64,000 bases of DNA from NCBI GenBank assembly GCA_031423015.1, contig JANPER010000270.1:27811-91810 (forward strand), in the 5' to 3' direction. A program made the translations under genes and the position numbers. The notes under the pieces were generated by a model. It saw only the letters and a program-made list of their open reading frames with translations. It did no database searches and was not told the origin of the DNA. This document shows positions 1-8,781 of this stretch, one piece after another. Origin of the DNA: DATGPD01 sp031423015 (lineage in GTDB: Bacteria; Planctomycetota; UBA1135; UBA2386). The stretch's first letter is position 1; each line of letters begins with the position of its first letter.

Positions 1-226
1 CCCTTCGCATGTCACTTTGGCACGCTTGCACCCTGCACGCTGTGGACCCTCCTGCCAGTTTGGCGCGCGCATCGGGCCTTGACAGCGATGCCGTCCGCCA
101 CTCGGCGCGGGTCCCAGCCCCGGACCCCACCCGGCATCGAGTTTGCTTTGCGCCCACGACCTCGCATCTCCGGCATCTCGTGGCGCCGCGCGCGCCCGAT
201 CGACGCCGCTTCTTTTTTTGACCCCC

Positions 227-240
227 GGTCTTTCGAGACC
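227..240 (+). promoter_or_regulatory. 5' leader hairpin before the chaperone operon
   Basis: A perfect 5-bp stem (GGTCT/AGACC) with a TTCG tetraloop ends 28 bases before the groEL1 start. The 268 bases upstream of groEL1 contain no CIRCE repeat (TTAGCACTC-N9-GAGTGCTAA) and no convincing -35/-10 pair; a TTGACA at 79-84 has no matching -10. The hairpin could stabilise the leader or act in regulation, but a short stem like this can also occur by chance in GC-rich DNA. Confidence 0.25.
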
Positions 241-268
241 AGTCCCCTCGCTCACCCGTTCGAGTCCG

Positions 269-1954
269 ATGGCCAAACAACTCACGTTCGAGAATGACGC
301 CCGCGAAGCAGTCCTGCGGGGCGTGTCCAAACTCGCCAAAGCAGTGGTTTCCACTCTGGGCCCACGCGGCCGCAACGCCGTCCTCGACAAGGGCTGGGGC
401 GGTCCGACCGTCACCAAGGATGGGGTATCGGTGGCCGAGGAGATCGAACTCGAAAACCCCTTCGAGAACATGGGCGCCACGCTGGTGAAGGAAGCCGCCA
501 GCAAGACCTCGGATGTCGCCGGCGACGGTACCACGACCGCAACGCTGCTGACGCACGCCATCTTGGAGGAGGGCATGAAGTACCTCACCGCGGGTGCCGA
601 CTTCGCCTCGATGGTGAAGGGCATACGCAAGGCCAGCGACGCGCTCGTCGCCGAGCTGTCGAAGATGGCCAAGAAAGTGCCAGGCACCGACATCAGCGCC
701 ATTCAGAATGTCGCGACGATCGCCGCCAACAACGACCCCGACGTCGGCAAGATCATCGCCGACGCGATGAAGAAGGTGGGCCAAGACGGCGTGATCACCG
801 TGGAAGAGGGCAAGAGCCTCACCACCGAGGTCAAGGTCGTCGAAGGCATGCAGTTCGATCGCGGCTATCTGTCGCCGCACTTCGTGACCAACCCCGAGAG
901 CATGACCACCGAGCTGCGCGACTGCTTCGTGCTGGTGCATGAGGACAAACTCTCGTCAGTGCGCAAGCTGCTGCCACTGCTCGAGAAGCTCAAGGAATCC
1001 GGCAAGCCGATGCTGATCATCGCTGAGGAGATCGAGGGCGAGGCGCTCGCGACGCTGGTGGTGAACAAGCTGCGCGGCACGTTCAAGGTGTGCGCGGTCA
1101 AGGCGCCGGGCTACGGCGATCGCCGCAAGGCGATGATGCAGGACATCGCGATCCTGACCGGTGGCCAAGCGATCTTCAAGGATCTGGGCGTCGACATCGA
1201 GAAGGTGCAGCTGAAGCAGCTCGGCGTCGCCAAGAAAGTCCTCATCGACAACGACAACACCACGATCATCGAGGGCCGCGGCAAGACGACCGACCTCAAG
1301 GCGCGCTGCGATCAGATCCGCCGCGAGATCGAGGCCACGACCAGCGACTACGACAAGGAGAAGCTGCAGGAGCGCCTCGCCAAGCTGTCCGGTGGCATCG
1401 CCGAGATTCGCGTCGGCGCCCACACCGAGACCGAGATGAAGGAGCGCAAGGCGCTGGTCGAAGACGCGCTGCACGCGACCCGCGCGGCGATCGAGGAGGG
1501 CATTCTCCCGGGCGGCGGTGTGGCCCTGTTGCGCGCCGGCAAGGTGCTCGACAGCGTCAAGGCCACCGAAGACGAGCAGATCGGCGTCGACATCATGAAG
1601 AAGGTCGTGCAGCGCCCACTGCGCACGATCGCGCAGAACGCCGGCCAGGACGGTGGCGTGGTCTGCCGCAACGTGCTGAACGGCAAGGGCCTCAACTACG
1701 GCTTCAACGCGCTGACCCTCGAGTACGGCGACATCGTCCAGCAGGGCATCGTCGATCCCACCAAAGTCACGCGCTCGGCGTTGCAGAACGCCGTGTCCGT
1801 CGCGGCCCTGTTGCTGACCACCGACTGCATGATCGCCGACAACCCTGACAAGGACGCCAAGGGCGGCGGCCATGGCCACGGCCACGGTGGCGGCGGGATG
1901 GGCGGCATGGGTGGGATGGGCGGCATGGGTGGCATGGGCGGGATGGGCATGTGA
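269..1954 (+). CDS. groEL: Chaperonin GroEL, copy 1 (GGM-tailed)
   Basis: ATP-driven 60-kDa chaperonin that folds cytosolic proteins with GroES. The frame is open further upstream, but the chosen ATG gives the canonical beginning MAKQLTFENDAREAVLRG, 561 residues. The ATPase loop GDGTTT lies at residues 85-90, and the second catalytic aspartate is in the VEDALHATRAA segment. The last 30 or so residues form a His/Gly-rich stretch followed by repeated GGM units, the usual flexible tail inside the folding cavity. First gene of an operon running groEL1-groES-groEL2-dnaJ-grpE. A second GroEL follows GroES, so the two may be specialised or form mixed rings (inference). Confidence 0.97.
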   Translation: MAKQLTFENDAREAVLRGVSKLAKAVVSTLGPRGRNAVLDKGWGGPTVTKDGVSVAEEIELENPFENMGATLVKEAASKTSDVAGDGTTTATLLTHAILEEGMKYLTAGADFASMVKGIRKASDALVAELSKMAKKVPGTDISAIQNVATIAANNDPDVGKIIADAMKKVGQDGVITVEEGKSLTTEVKVVEGMQFDRGYLSPHFVTNPESMTTELRDCFVLVHEDKLSSVRKLLPLLEKLKESGKPMLIIAEEIEGEALATLVVNKLRGTFKVCAVKAPGYGDRRKAMMQDIAILTGGQAIFKDLGVDIEKVQLKQLGVAKKVLIDNDNTTIIEGRGKTTDLKARCDQIRREIEATTSDYDKEKLQERLAKLSGGIAEIRVGAHTETEMKERKALVEDALHATRAAIEEGILPGGGVALLRAGKVLDSVKATEDEQIGVDIMKKVVQRPLRTIAQNAGQDGGVVCRNVLNGKGLNYGFNALTLEYGDIVQQGIVDPTKVTRSALQNAVSVAALLLTTDCMIADNPDKDAKGGGHGHGHGGGGMGGMGGMGGMGGMGGMGM

Positions 1955-2004
1955 TGGCCACCGATCGAAACAAACCGAACACACAACGAAATCAGAGAAC
2001 CGAC

Positions 2005-2304
2005 ATGAGCAAGCTCAACCTCAAGCCAATCGACGACCGCGTCGTCCTCAAGATCCTCGACGCCGAAGAAGTGACCTCCGGCGGCATCCTGCTGCCGGAC
2101 TCCGCCAAGGAGAAGCCGCAGCGGGGTACCGTGGTGGCGATTGGCGACGGCAAGCTCGGCAAAGACGGCAAGCGCCAAGCGCTCGCGGTCCGCAAGGGCG
2201 ACACCGTGCTGTTCGGCAAGTACTCGGGCAGCGACGTCAAGGTCGGCGGCGAGGACTACAAGATCGTTCGCGAGGGTGAAATCCTCGCCAAGGTGGAGGG
2301 CTGA
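2005..2304 (+). CDS. groES: Co-chaperonin GroES
   Basis: Ten-kDa lid of the GroEL chamber. The 99-residue product starts MSKLNLKPIDDRVVLKILDA, with the mobile loop around the SGGILLPDSAKEKP segment and the conserved GTVVAIGDGK. The frame is open to 1951, but only the ATG at 2005 gives the normal length. It sits 50 bases after groEL1 and 3 bases before groEL2; a GGAGGG near its 3' end is placed to serve as the ribosome site for groEL2. It is the only groES visible here and presumably serves both GroELs. Confidence 0.97.
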   Translation: MSKLNLKPIDDRVVLKILDAEEVTSGGILLPDSAKEKPQRGTVVAIGDGKLGKDGKRQALAVRKGDTVLFGKYSGSDVKVGGEDYKIVREGEILAKVEG

Positions 2305-2307
2305 TCC

Positions 2308-3915
2308 ATGGCTGCCAAGCAGATCATGTTCGATGATGTCGCGCGCCGGAAGATCGTCGCGGGCATCGTCAAGTTGGCGCGCGCCGTCAAGGTCACCCTC
2401 GGCCCCGCGGGCAAGAATGTCATCATCGAGAAGAGCTTTGGCGGCCCGATGGTCGTCAACGACGGCGTCACCGTCGCCAAGGAAATCGAGCTCGAAGATC
2501 CCTTCGAGAACATGGGCGCCAAGTTGGTGCAAGAGGTCAGCAAGAAGACCAACGACGTCGCGGGCGACGGCACCACCACCGCCACTGTGCTCGCCGAGGC
2601 AATCGTCGTGAATGGCCAGCGCTTCTTGATGGCTGGCGTCAACCCGATGGAACTGCGCGCCGGCATCGACCAGGCCGTGACTGCCGTCGTCGAGGAACTC
2701 GGCAAGATGGCGAAGAAGGTCAAGTCGCGCGAGGAGATCGCGCAGGTCGGCACCATCGCCGGCAACAACGATACCGAGATCGGCAACCTGTTCGCTGACG
2801 CGGTCGAGAAGGTCGGCCAAGAGGGTGTCATCACCATCGAGGAAGGCCAGAGCTCGCAGACCGAGTTGCAGCTGGTCGACGGCATGCAGTTCGACAAGGG
2901 CTACATCTCGCCCTACTTCATCACCGACCCCAAGACCATGGAGGCGGTGCTGGAAGACGCGCTCATCCTCATCTACGAGAAGAAGATCTCGTCGATCAAG
3001 GAGATGCTGCCGCTGCTCGAGCAAGTCGCACGGGCCGGCAAGCCGCTGCTGATCATCGCCGAGGACGTCGAGTCCGAAGCGCTCGCCACCCTGGTGGTCA
3101 ACCGCCTCAAGGGCGTGCTCAACGTGGCCGCGGTGAAGGCGCCGGGGTTCGGCGATCGCCGCAAGGCGATGCTGCAAGACCTCGCGATCCTTACCGGCGG
3201 TCAGTGCATCAGCGAAGACCTCGGCATCAGCATCGAGAACATCAAGCTCGATCAACTGGGCCGCGCCAAGAAGGTGCGCATCGGCAAGGAGAACACCACG
3301 ATCATCGAGGGCGCCGGCAAGAAGGCCGACACCCAGGCGCGCGCCGACAGCATCCGTAGTCAGATCGAGAAGACGACCTCGGACTACGACAAGGAGAAGC
3401 TGCAGGAGCGCTTGGCCAAGCTCACCGGCGGTGTCGCGGTCGTGCGCGTCGGCGCGATGACCGAGGCCGACATGAAGCAGAAGAAGCTGCGCATCGAGGA
3501 CGCGTTGCACGCGACTCGCGCGGCCGTGCAGGAAGGCATCGTCCCCGGCGGCGGCATCGCGCTCCTACGCGCCAGCGCCGTGCTCGACACCCTCAAGACC
3601 AAGGGCGATCGCAAGTTCGGCGTCGACCTCGTCAGGCAAGCCTGCCAGGCGCCCATCCGCCAGATTGCCGACAACGCTGGCGAGGACGGCTCCGTCATCT
3701 GCCAAGAGGCGCTGTCGCGCAAGAAGACCGAGGGCTTCAACGCACTCAAGGGCGAGTGGGTCGACATGATCCAGGCCGGCATCATCGATCCGGTCAAGGT
3801 CGTGCGCTGCGCGCTGCAGAACGCGGCGAGCATCGCGGGCTTGATCCTCACCACCAACACCCTGGTGACGTCGATCAAAGACGACACCAAGGCGGTCGAA
3901 GGCTCGGTGAGCTGA
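2308..3915 (+). CDS. groEL: Chaperonin GroEL, copy 2 (no GGM tail)
   Basis: Second chaperonin, 535 residues, beginning MAAKQIMFDDVARRKIVAGI. The ATPase loop GDGTTT at 86-91 and the IEDALHATRAA aspartate are intact, so it should hydrolyse ATP. Unlike copy 1 it ends in TKAVEGSVS with no Gly/Met tail. In other bacteria with several GroELs, copies with altered tails are often specialised paralogues; what this one folds cannot be told from sequence. It starts 3 bases after groES with the GGAGGG site at 2295-2300, so it is surely co-transcribed. Confidence 0.96.
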   Translation: MAAKQIMFDDVARRKIVAGIVKLARAVKVTLGPAGKNVIIEKSFGGPMVVNDGVTVAKEIELEDPFENMGAKLVQEVSKKTNDVAGDGTTTATVLAEAIVVNGQRFLMAGVNPMELRAGIDQAVTAVVEELGKMAKKVKSREEIAQVGTIAGNNDTEIGNLFADAVEKVGQEGVITIEEGQSSQTELQLVDGMQFDKGYISPYFITDPKTMEAVLEDALILIYEKKISSIKEMLPLLEQVARAGKPLLIIAEDVESEALATLVVNRLKGVLNVAAVKAPGFGDRRKAMLQDLAILTGGQCISEDLGISIENIKLDQLGRAKKVRIGKENTTIIEGAGKKADTQARADSIRSQIEKTTSDYDKEKLQERLAKLTGGVAVVRVGAMTEADMKQKKLRIEDALHATRAAVQEGIVPGGGIALLRASAVLDTLKTKGDRKFGVDLVRQACQAPIRQIADNAGEDGSVICQEALSRKKTEGFNALKGEWVDMIQAGIIDPVKVVRCALQNAASIAGLILTTNTLVTSIKDDTKAVEGSVS

Positions 3916-3982
3916 TCGGCGTCGGCGCCGCGCGCGGTTTGGCGACGCGGCGCCGACAACCGAGGGGTCGGTCTGGCGAGTC

Positions 3983-5128
3983 ATGGCTAGCAAGCGAGAC
4001 TATTACGAAGTCCTGAACGTTGCTCGCGAGGCCAGCGACGACGACCTCAAGAGCGCGTATCGCAAACTGGCGCTGAAGTACCACCCGGATCGCAACCCGG
4101 GCAACACCGACGCCGAGGCCAAGTTCAAAGAAGCGGCCGAGGCGTACGCGGTGCTGTCCGACGCGGGTAAGCGCAGTCGCTACGACCAGTTCGGGCACGC
4201 AGGCCTCGAAGGCGCCGGTTTCGGCCCCGACGGCGCAGGCTTCACCAACATGGAGGACATCGTCTCCGCGTTCGGCGAGATGTTCGGCGCGGGCGGTGGT
4301 GGCGGCGGCTTCTTCGACCAGTTCTTCAGCGGGCGCACCGGACGGGGCCGCAAGGGCACGAGCCTGCGCGTCGACCTGCAAGTGACTCTGGAAGAGGTCG
4401 CGTCGGGCGCCAAGAAGACGCTCGAGATCGCACGTCACGAAGCCTGCGAGACCTGCAGCGGTAGCGGCGCGAAGCCAGGCACACAGCCCAAGCGCTGCGC
4501 GACCTGCGGCGGACACGGCGCCGTGATGCGCAGCCAGGGCTTCTTCTCGGTGCGCACCGCGTGCCCGGCCTGCGGCGGGCGCGGCCAACGCATTGAAGAT
4601 CCGTGCAGTCGTTGTCGCGGTCGCGGCGCGGTCGCACAAAAAAAGCCGCTCAACATCAGCATCCCGGCTGGCATCCAGGAAGCGCACGTCGAACGCATCG
4701 CCGGGCAAGGCGAGGCGGGCGATCAGGGCGGACCTCCGGGCGACCTCGTGGTGGTGATCCATGTGCAGCCGCACGAAGTGTTCGTGCGCGACGGCGACGA
4801 CCTACACGCCCGCGCCACGATCAGCTTCAAGCAGGCTGTGCTCGGCGACACGATCGAACTGCCGAACCTGACGCAAGAGACCGTCGTGCTCAAGGTGCCC
4901 AAGGGCACGCAGCCCGGCGAACGCTTGCGGATCAAGGGACACGGCCTACCTCGCCCCGATGGCTATGGGCGCGGCAACCTGGTCGTCGAGATCCAAGTCG
5001 ACGTGCCGACCAAGGTCACGCCCGAACAGATCAAGCTTCTCGATGAATTCGAGGAGGTCGACGGGCGCGCCAAGAAGACCGGGAAGCGCAAGGGCTTCTT
5101 CGAGAAGGTGAAGGACATCCTCGGCTGA
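3983..5128 (+). CDS. dnaJ: Chaperone DnaJ (Hsp40)
   Basis: Type I Hsp40 that delivers substrates to DnaK and stimulates its ATPase. It has the J domain (residues 1-70, HPD at 34-36), a Gly/Phe linker rich in GGGGGG, four zinc-finger CxxCxGxG motifs (CETCSGSG, CATCGGHG, CPACGGRG, CSRCRGRG) and the C-terminal substrate-binding domain. Length 381 is typical. It follows groEL2 by 67 bases and precedes grpE by 4 bases. dnaK itself is not in the window, which is unusual since grpE and dnaJ act only through DnaK. Confidence 0.97.
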   Translation: MASKRDYYEVLNVAREASDDDLKSAYRKLALKYHPDRNPGNTDAEAKFKEAAEAYAVLSDAGKRSRYDQFGHAGLEGAGFGPDGAGFTNMEDIVSAFGEMFGAGGGGGGFFDQFFSGRTGRGRKGTSLRVDLQVTLEEVASGAKKTLEIARHEACETCSGSGAKPGTQPKRCATCGGHGAVMRSQGFFSVRTACPACGGRGQRIEDPCSRCRGRGAVAQKKPLNISIPAGIQEAHVERIAGQGEAGDQGGPPGDLVVVIHVQPHEVFVRDGDDLHARATISFKQAVLGDTIELPNLTQETVVLKVPKGTQPGERLRIKGHGLPRPDGYGRGNLVVEIQVDVPTKVTPEQIKLLDEFEEVDGRAKKTGKRKGFFEKVKDILG

Positions 5129-5132
5129 CGAC

Positions 5133-5735
5133 ATGAACGACAACACCGCTGACAAGACCCAGAAGACGCCGGGGTGGGACGACAACGGCCCCGCGCCCGC
5201 GGGCGATGCGCCCGTGTCAGCAACGCACGAGCGCGAGCTGGCGGCGCTGAAGCAAGAGCGCGATGCGGCACAGGACCAGTTGAAGCGCAGCCTCGCGGAC
5301 CTCGCCAACGTGCGTCGTCGTCAGCTGGGCGAGATGCAGCAGGCACGCACGGTGGCCGTCGAGAGCCTGGCCCGCGAGCTGCTGCCCGTGCTCGACAACT
5401 TCAACCTCGCCCTCGAGTCGCACGACCAGCAGGCCGCGACGGGCCACAAGAGCGACGCGGAAGCCCTGGTGCAGGGCCTCCGCATGGTGCGCACCCTGTT
5501 CGAGGCCGCACTCGAGCAGCACGGTGTCCGCGAGATCGAAGGCCACGGTCAACCGTTCGATCCCAACAAACACGAGGCGGTCGGGATCGACGCCAGCGGT
5601 GACGCGGCCCCAGGGCACGTGGGCAGAGTGCTCCAGCGCGGCTACTTCTTGGCGGACCGAGTGCTGCGACCGAGCCGCGTGCTGGTCGGCCAACAGCGCT
5701 CGACCACCGATGCAGCCCCCGCGGACGACGAGTAG
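5133..5735 (+). CDS. grpE: Nucleotide exchange factor GrpE
   Basis: Releases ADP from DnaK. The 200-residue product has a disordered acidic N-terminus, a long coiled coil (about residues 30-75), and the conserved core with ELLPVLDNFNLALE and GHGQPFDPNKHEAV followed by VGRVLQRGYFLADRVLRPSRV. It lies 4 bases after dnaJ and 11 bases before the zinc-ribbon gene, so it belongs to the chaperone operon. The C-terminus is acidic and disordered. Confidence 0.95.
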   Translation: MNDNTADKTQKTPGWDDNGPAPAGDAPVSATHERELAALKQERDAAQDQLKRSLADLANVRRRQLGEMQQARTVAVESLARELLPVLDNFNLALESHDQQAATGHKSDAEALVQGLRMVRTLFEAALEQHGVREIEGHGQPFDPNKHEAVGIDASGDAAPGHVGRVLQRGYFLADRVLRPSRVLVGQQRSTTDAAPADDE

Positions 5736-5746
5736 ACCCTCAGACG

Positions 5747-6088
5747 ATGCCTACCTACGCCTACGAGTGCGCCGCCTGCGGTCACAAGCTGGAGGAGTTC
5801 CAGACCATGAGCGCGGCTCCCATCAGGAAGTGTCCGGCCTGCAAGAAGCAGAAGCTGCAGCGCCTGATCGGTGCCGGCGCTGGCGTGATCTTCAAGGGCA
5901 GCGGCTTCTACCAGACCGACTACAAGAAGAGCGGCAGCGGCGAACCGAAGAAGGATGCTGACGGCGCGCCGAAGTCGGACACGACCACCCCGAAGAAAGC
6001 CGACACCGAACCCACCAAGCCCGCGCCAACCACGGCCGGCGACAGCAAGGACGCCAAGAAGGCCAGCAAGCCCGCCGACCAAAAGTAG
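5747..6088 (+). CDS. FmdB-type zinc-ribbon protein
   Basis: Small protein of 113 residues starting MPTYAYECAACGHKLEEFQ, the signature of the FmdB/CxxC_CXXC_SSSS regulatory family. A zinc ribbon is formed by C8, C11, C29 and C32, followed by the family's GAGAGVIFKGSGFYQTDYKK stretch. After residue 70 it becomes a Lys/Pro/Asp-rich disordered tail. The family is called a putative regulator but its molecular role is unproven. It is the last gene of the chaperone operon, 11 bases after grpE, suggesting a part in stress response or protein quality control (inference). Confidence 0.85.
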   Translation: MPTYAYECAACGHKLEEFQTMSAAPIRKCPACKKQKLQRLIGAGAGVIFKGSGFYQTDYKKSGSGEPKKDADGAPKSDTTTPKKADTEPTKPAPTTAGDSKDAKKASKPADQK

Positions 6089-6136
6089 GGCACGACAAGC
6101 CGCCGCACGACGAGCGACAGCGCGAAGGCGCGGCGG

Positions 6137-6142
6137 TAGTCT
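6137..6142 (+). promoter_or_regulatory. -10-like box almost touching the start codon
   Basis: TAGTCT ends 7 bases before the ATG at 6150. Transcription from such a box would start at or next to the start codon, giving a leaderless message, and no Shine-Dalgarno is present. The same arrangement recurs at several other genes in this window. No clear -35 box is visible. Confidence 0.4.
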
Positions 6143-6149
6143 GCTGCGC

Positions 6150-6827
6150 ATGGTCGCGCGCACTCGTCACGGATCTTCGAGCGGCAGGTTTGCGTTCGCA
6201 ATGGGCGTCTTGTGTCTGGGCGGATGCACGCAGTGGCTGTTCTCCGGCGTCGCCTACCCGTCGAACGAACGGCCGGTGATGCGCATCGAGACGCGCGGCG
6301 GCACCGAGATGGGCGTCGGCACCGAGGCTGGCATTCTGTTTCTCGGGCGGACCAGCAAGGAGGGCCCCTGCCGCATCCACTACTGGCTGGGACCGACCCC
6401 GCTGGTGGAAGACGGCACCGTCGAGCCCTGGGCCGGCGTGTTCTTCCGCGCCACGATGGATCTCAAGTACCCATCAGCGCGCTTCCTCGATCGCGACCTC
6501 GAGCCCGACGAGCCGCTCGTGGCGATGTACTACTCCGGCAACCAAGTGGAAGAGGTCGCGCTGCAGCGCGCGCGCGAGCCCGGCGTGCAGGGTGATGTCG
6601 TCGATTGGCCGGGTCGCGACTTGCCGGCCGGCACCGGCGTCTTCGTGCGCGACGACGAGGGCCTGGCTCTGGTCGGCTTGATCGCTGGCCGCATCGAGAC
6701 CGCGGGCCAGCGCTACTTGGTGCATACCGGCACGACCACGATGCGGCTGGCCATGCTCACGGCCAAGCCGCCTACCGAGCCGCGCCAAGTGAAGCACCGG
6801 CCCGACGACATCACTGTCGACAAGTAA
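6150..6827 (+). CDS. Putative lipoprotein of unknown function
   Basis: The product is 225 residues. I chose the ATG at 6150 because it gives a classical lipoprotein signal: basic start, hydrophobic stretch and lipobox LGGC with the acylated cysteine at residue 26. The frame is open upstream, but that part overlaps the zinc-ribbon gene and is Arg/Pro-rich shadow. The mature part has no family I recognise; it is predicted mostly beta, with segments such as GTEAGILFLGRTSKEGPCRIHY. It probably sits on a membrane facing the periplasm. It converges with the binding-protein gene that ends 28 bases further on. Confidence 0.7.
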   Translation: MVARTRHGSSSGRFAFAMGVLCLGGCTQWLFSGVAYPSNERPVMRIETRGGTEMGVGTEAGILFLGRTSKEGPCRIHYWLGPTPLVEDGTVEPWAGVFFRATMDLKYPSARFLDRDLEPDEPLVAMYYSGNQVEEVALQRAREPGVQGDVVDWPGRDLPAGTGVFVRDDEGLALVGLIAGRIETAGQRYLVHTGTTTMRLAMLTAKPPTEPRQVKHRPDDITVDK

Positions 6828-6855
6828 GAGAGCCCCTCGACTCGGCCGACGGCGA

Positions 6856-8562
6856 TCAGCGTGCGACCCAGAACCGGTCCATCACCACACCGAGCGCGCC
6901 CGGCTCAGCATCCTGAAAGCGCTTGTCGATCAGCAGCGTGAGTCGCGGGTGCACGAGCAGGCTCACTGGTTCGAGTCGAGACAGGGTGTGCGCCCATGCG
7001 CGATACATGCCGATGCGCTTTTGATCGTCCAGCTCGTTGCGCGCCGCCACGAGCTGCGCGTCGACCTCCGGGTCCTCTAACCCGCAGTAGTTCTTGCCCG
7101 GCGCGTCGGACTGACTGCTGTGGAAGTTGAAGAACGGGTCGCACACGGCTTGGTGGCTCCAGCTCATCAACACGGCGTCGAAGTCGCGCTTCTCGTAGTG
7201 TTCGACGACGTCACCCCATTCGCGCCGTTCGATCGCGAGCTGAACTCCGGCGGTGGCAAACGCCGGCAAGGCCAGCTCGAGAATGCGGCGCTGCAAAGGC
7301 GAATGGTTGCCGACGAACAGCGTCACCGTGAACGGCGCGATGGATTCGCCGACAACGCCAGCGGCCGTGAGCAATGCCCGCGCCTGCGTCGGGTCGAATG
7401 GCATCGGCGCCAAGTCGGGGGGGTACTCTTTGTCCTCTGGTCGAAACCACGCAGCGGCCGCTCGACCGCGCCCCGCGAGAAGGTCGCTGACGATCGCGTT
7501 CCGATCGAACAGCATCGACAAGGCGCGGCGCACGCGCACGTCATGGAACGGCTTGCGTCGCAGGTTCCACACCACCATGTGATGCCCGAGCCGGGGCGAG
7601 CGATAGTCGAGCAAGCGCATGCGCTCCTGCAGCGCAGGATGCGCGCCGTGCAGAGCCTCCGTGTCCTCGCCGAAGTACCAGTCGAGTCGGCCCGCGCGCA
7701 GTTCAGCCAAGATGGTGGCTGGGTCGGACAAGAAGCGAAAGCGAAGCCCCATCAGGTTCCAGCAGTCTGGCTGCGCCAGGCGCCGCCAACTCGACGGGTT
7801 CTGCACGAGGGTCAGGTCGATGCCGCGTCGCCAGGCGGCCTCTCCACTCGCCCGGTCGCGAGCCACCACGTAGGCGCCGGTCCCCGGACCCGGCAAGCGC
7901 ACGCGCGCGAGCAGTGCGCTGAACTCCGCCGAGCCCAGGGCCGGAGCCGCCTTGCCCTCCGCTGCGGCGAGCGATGCCACGGCCGAGCGCCAGTAGCGAG
8001 CCTGCACCACCGGGTAGGCCAGGCTGACGAGCATGCGGACATGGGGCATGGGTGTCGCCACGCGCAAGCGGCACGAACGCGCGTCGATGGGTTCGAACCC
8101 GTTCAGCGAATCGAACGCCTCGCGCGCGGAGCCAAAGGTCGCCCCGGGCGCCTTGGCCGCGCGGTATGCGAACTCCAGGTCCTCGATGGTGAGCGCTTCG
8201 CCGTCGGAGAACACAACGCCAGGGCGCAGCCTGACGTTCAGGGCTCCACCACTGGGCTCCACTTCTACGGCCTCGGCCACGGCCGGCATCAACTCGCCGG
8301 TCTTCGAGTCAGGGTAGAGCAGGCTGTCGTGGGTGTAGCGGAGGATCAGGCTGCGGACAGCGGCATCGCTGGTCGTGAGCGGGTTGAGGTGCCGCGGCTC
8401 CACCGTCGCCGCCACGAAAAACCCACCCTGGGGCCGCGCTCGCGTTTGGTCCAGCGGCGGCAGTTCCCAATCCCACTGGCGCATGCCCTGGCTGACCCAC
8501 ATCGCCAGGCCGACGCCAGTCGCCAGTACTCCCAGCCACACGGCAACCACGGGCACGCGCAC
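6856..8562 (-). CDS. Extracellular solute-binding protein, family 5 (oligopeptide type)
   Basis: A 568-residue periplasmic binding protein of the OppA/DppA type (SBP_bac_5). An N-terminal hydrophobic segment (about residues 5-24) is a signal peptide or anchor. Family hallmarks include PRHLNPLTTSDAAVRSLILRY, the DGEALTIEDLEFAYRAAK block and the FHDVRVRRALSMLFDRNAIV region. It would capture peptides or similar ligands for an ABC transporter. No permease or ATPase gene is adjacent, so the transporter must be elsewhere, or this is an orphan sensor-type binding protein. It starts with GTG, preceded by TATGTT 6 bases upstream. Confidence 0.85.
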   Translation of the reverse strand: MRVPVVAVWLGVLATGVGLAMWVSQGMRQWDWELPPLDQTRARPQGGFFVAATVEPRHLNPLTTSDAAVRSLILRYTHDSLLYPDSKTGELMPAVAEAVEVEPSGGALNVRLRPGVVFSDGEALTIEDLEFAYRAAKAPGATFGSAREAFDSLNGFEPIDARSCRLRVATPMPHVRMLVSLAYPVVQARYWRSAVASLAAAEGKAAPALGSAEFSALLARVRLPGPGTGAYVVARDRASGEAAWRRGIDLTLVQNPSSWRRLAQPDCWNLMGLRFRFLSDPATILAELRAGRLDWYFGEDTEALHGAHPALQERMRLLDYRSPRLGHHMVVWNLRRKPFHDVRVRRALSMLFDRNAIVSDLLAGRGRAAAAWFRPEDKEYPPDLAPMPFDPTQARALLTAAGVVGESIAPFTVTLFVGNHSPLQRRILELALPAFATAGVQLAIERREWGDVVEHYEKRDFDAVLMSWSHQAVCDPFFNFHSSQSDAPGKNYCGLEDPEVDAQLVAARNELDDQKRIGMYRAWAHTLSRLEPVSLLVHPRLTLLIDKRFQDAEPGALGVVMDRFWVAR

Positions 8563-8568
8563 CGTGGC

Positions 8569-8574
8569 AACATA
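8569..8574 (-). promoter_or_regulatory. -10-like box for the binding-protein gene
   Basis: TATGTT on the minus strand, separated from the GTG start at 8562 by 6 bases. There is no room for a Shine-Dalgarno, so the message may be leaderless. The preceding tRNA-Lys gene lies 55 bases upstream on the same strand, so read-through is also possible. Confidence 0.4.
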
Positions 8575-8629
8575 CTCGGCGACAGCCTTCGCCGCGCTCG
8601 GGGATCAGAGCACCACCCGATAGGACCGG

Positions 8630-8705
8630 TGGTACGCCCAGCAGGACTCGAACCTGCGACCACCGGATTAAAAGTCCGATGCTCTACCGACTGAGCTATG
8701 GGCGC
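8630..8705 (-). tRNA. tRNA-Lys (anticodon TTT)
   Basis: A 76-base cloverleaf including an encoded CCA. The acceptor stem is GCGCCCA/TGGGCGT (first pair G-T). The D arm contains AGCTCAGTCGGTAGAGC, the anticodon stem TCGGA/TCCGG encloses CTTTTAA (anticodon TTT), and the T arm is GCAGG-TTCGAGT-CCTGC. The discriminator is A. Confidence 0.95.
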
Positions 8706-8781
8706 CTGGCGCGCACGGTAGCCGCAAGCCTGTCGATGGCAAGCGCATGGCGACCGCGCAGGTCGCCCCCGGCCGAACGAC

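Noticed and set aside
18..29. TGGCACGCTTGCA resembling a sigma-54 promoter
   Set aside because: The two elements are too close together (1 base instead of 4 between TGGCACG and TTGC).
1..268. CIRCE heat-shock operator upstream of groEL1
   Set aside because: No TTAGCACTC or inverted partner is present, even allowing several mismatches.
956..3510. Long minus-strand open frames (342 and 604 codons) across the groEL genes
   Set aside because: They are antisense to unmistakable groEL and groES. Their composition (Leu/Asp/Ala/Val/His-rich) is that of the mirror frame of GC-rich coding sequence.
7120..8694. Plus-strand open frame of 524 codons
   Set aside because: Antisense to the solute-binding protein and running into tRNA-Lys; Arg/His/Gln-rich shadow without domains.
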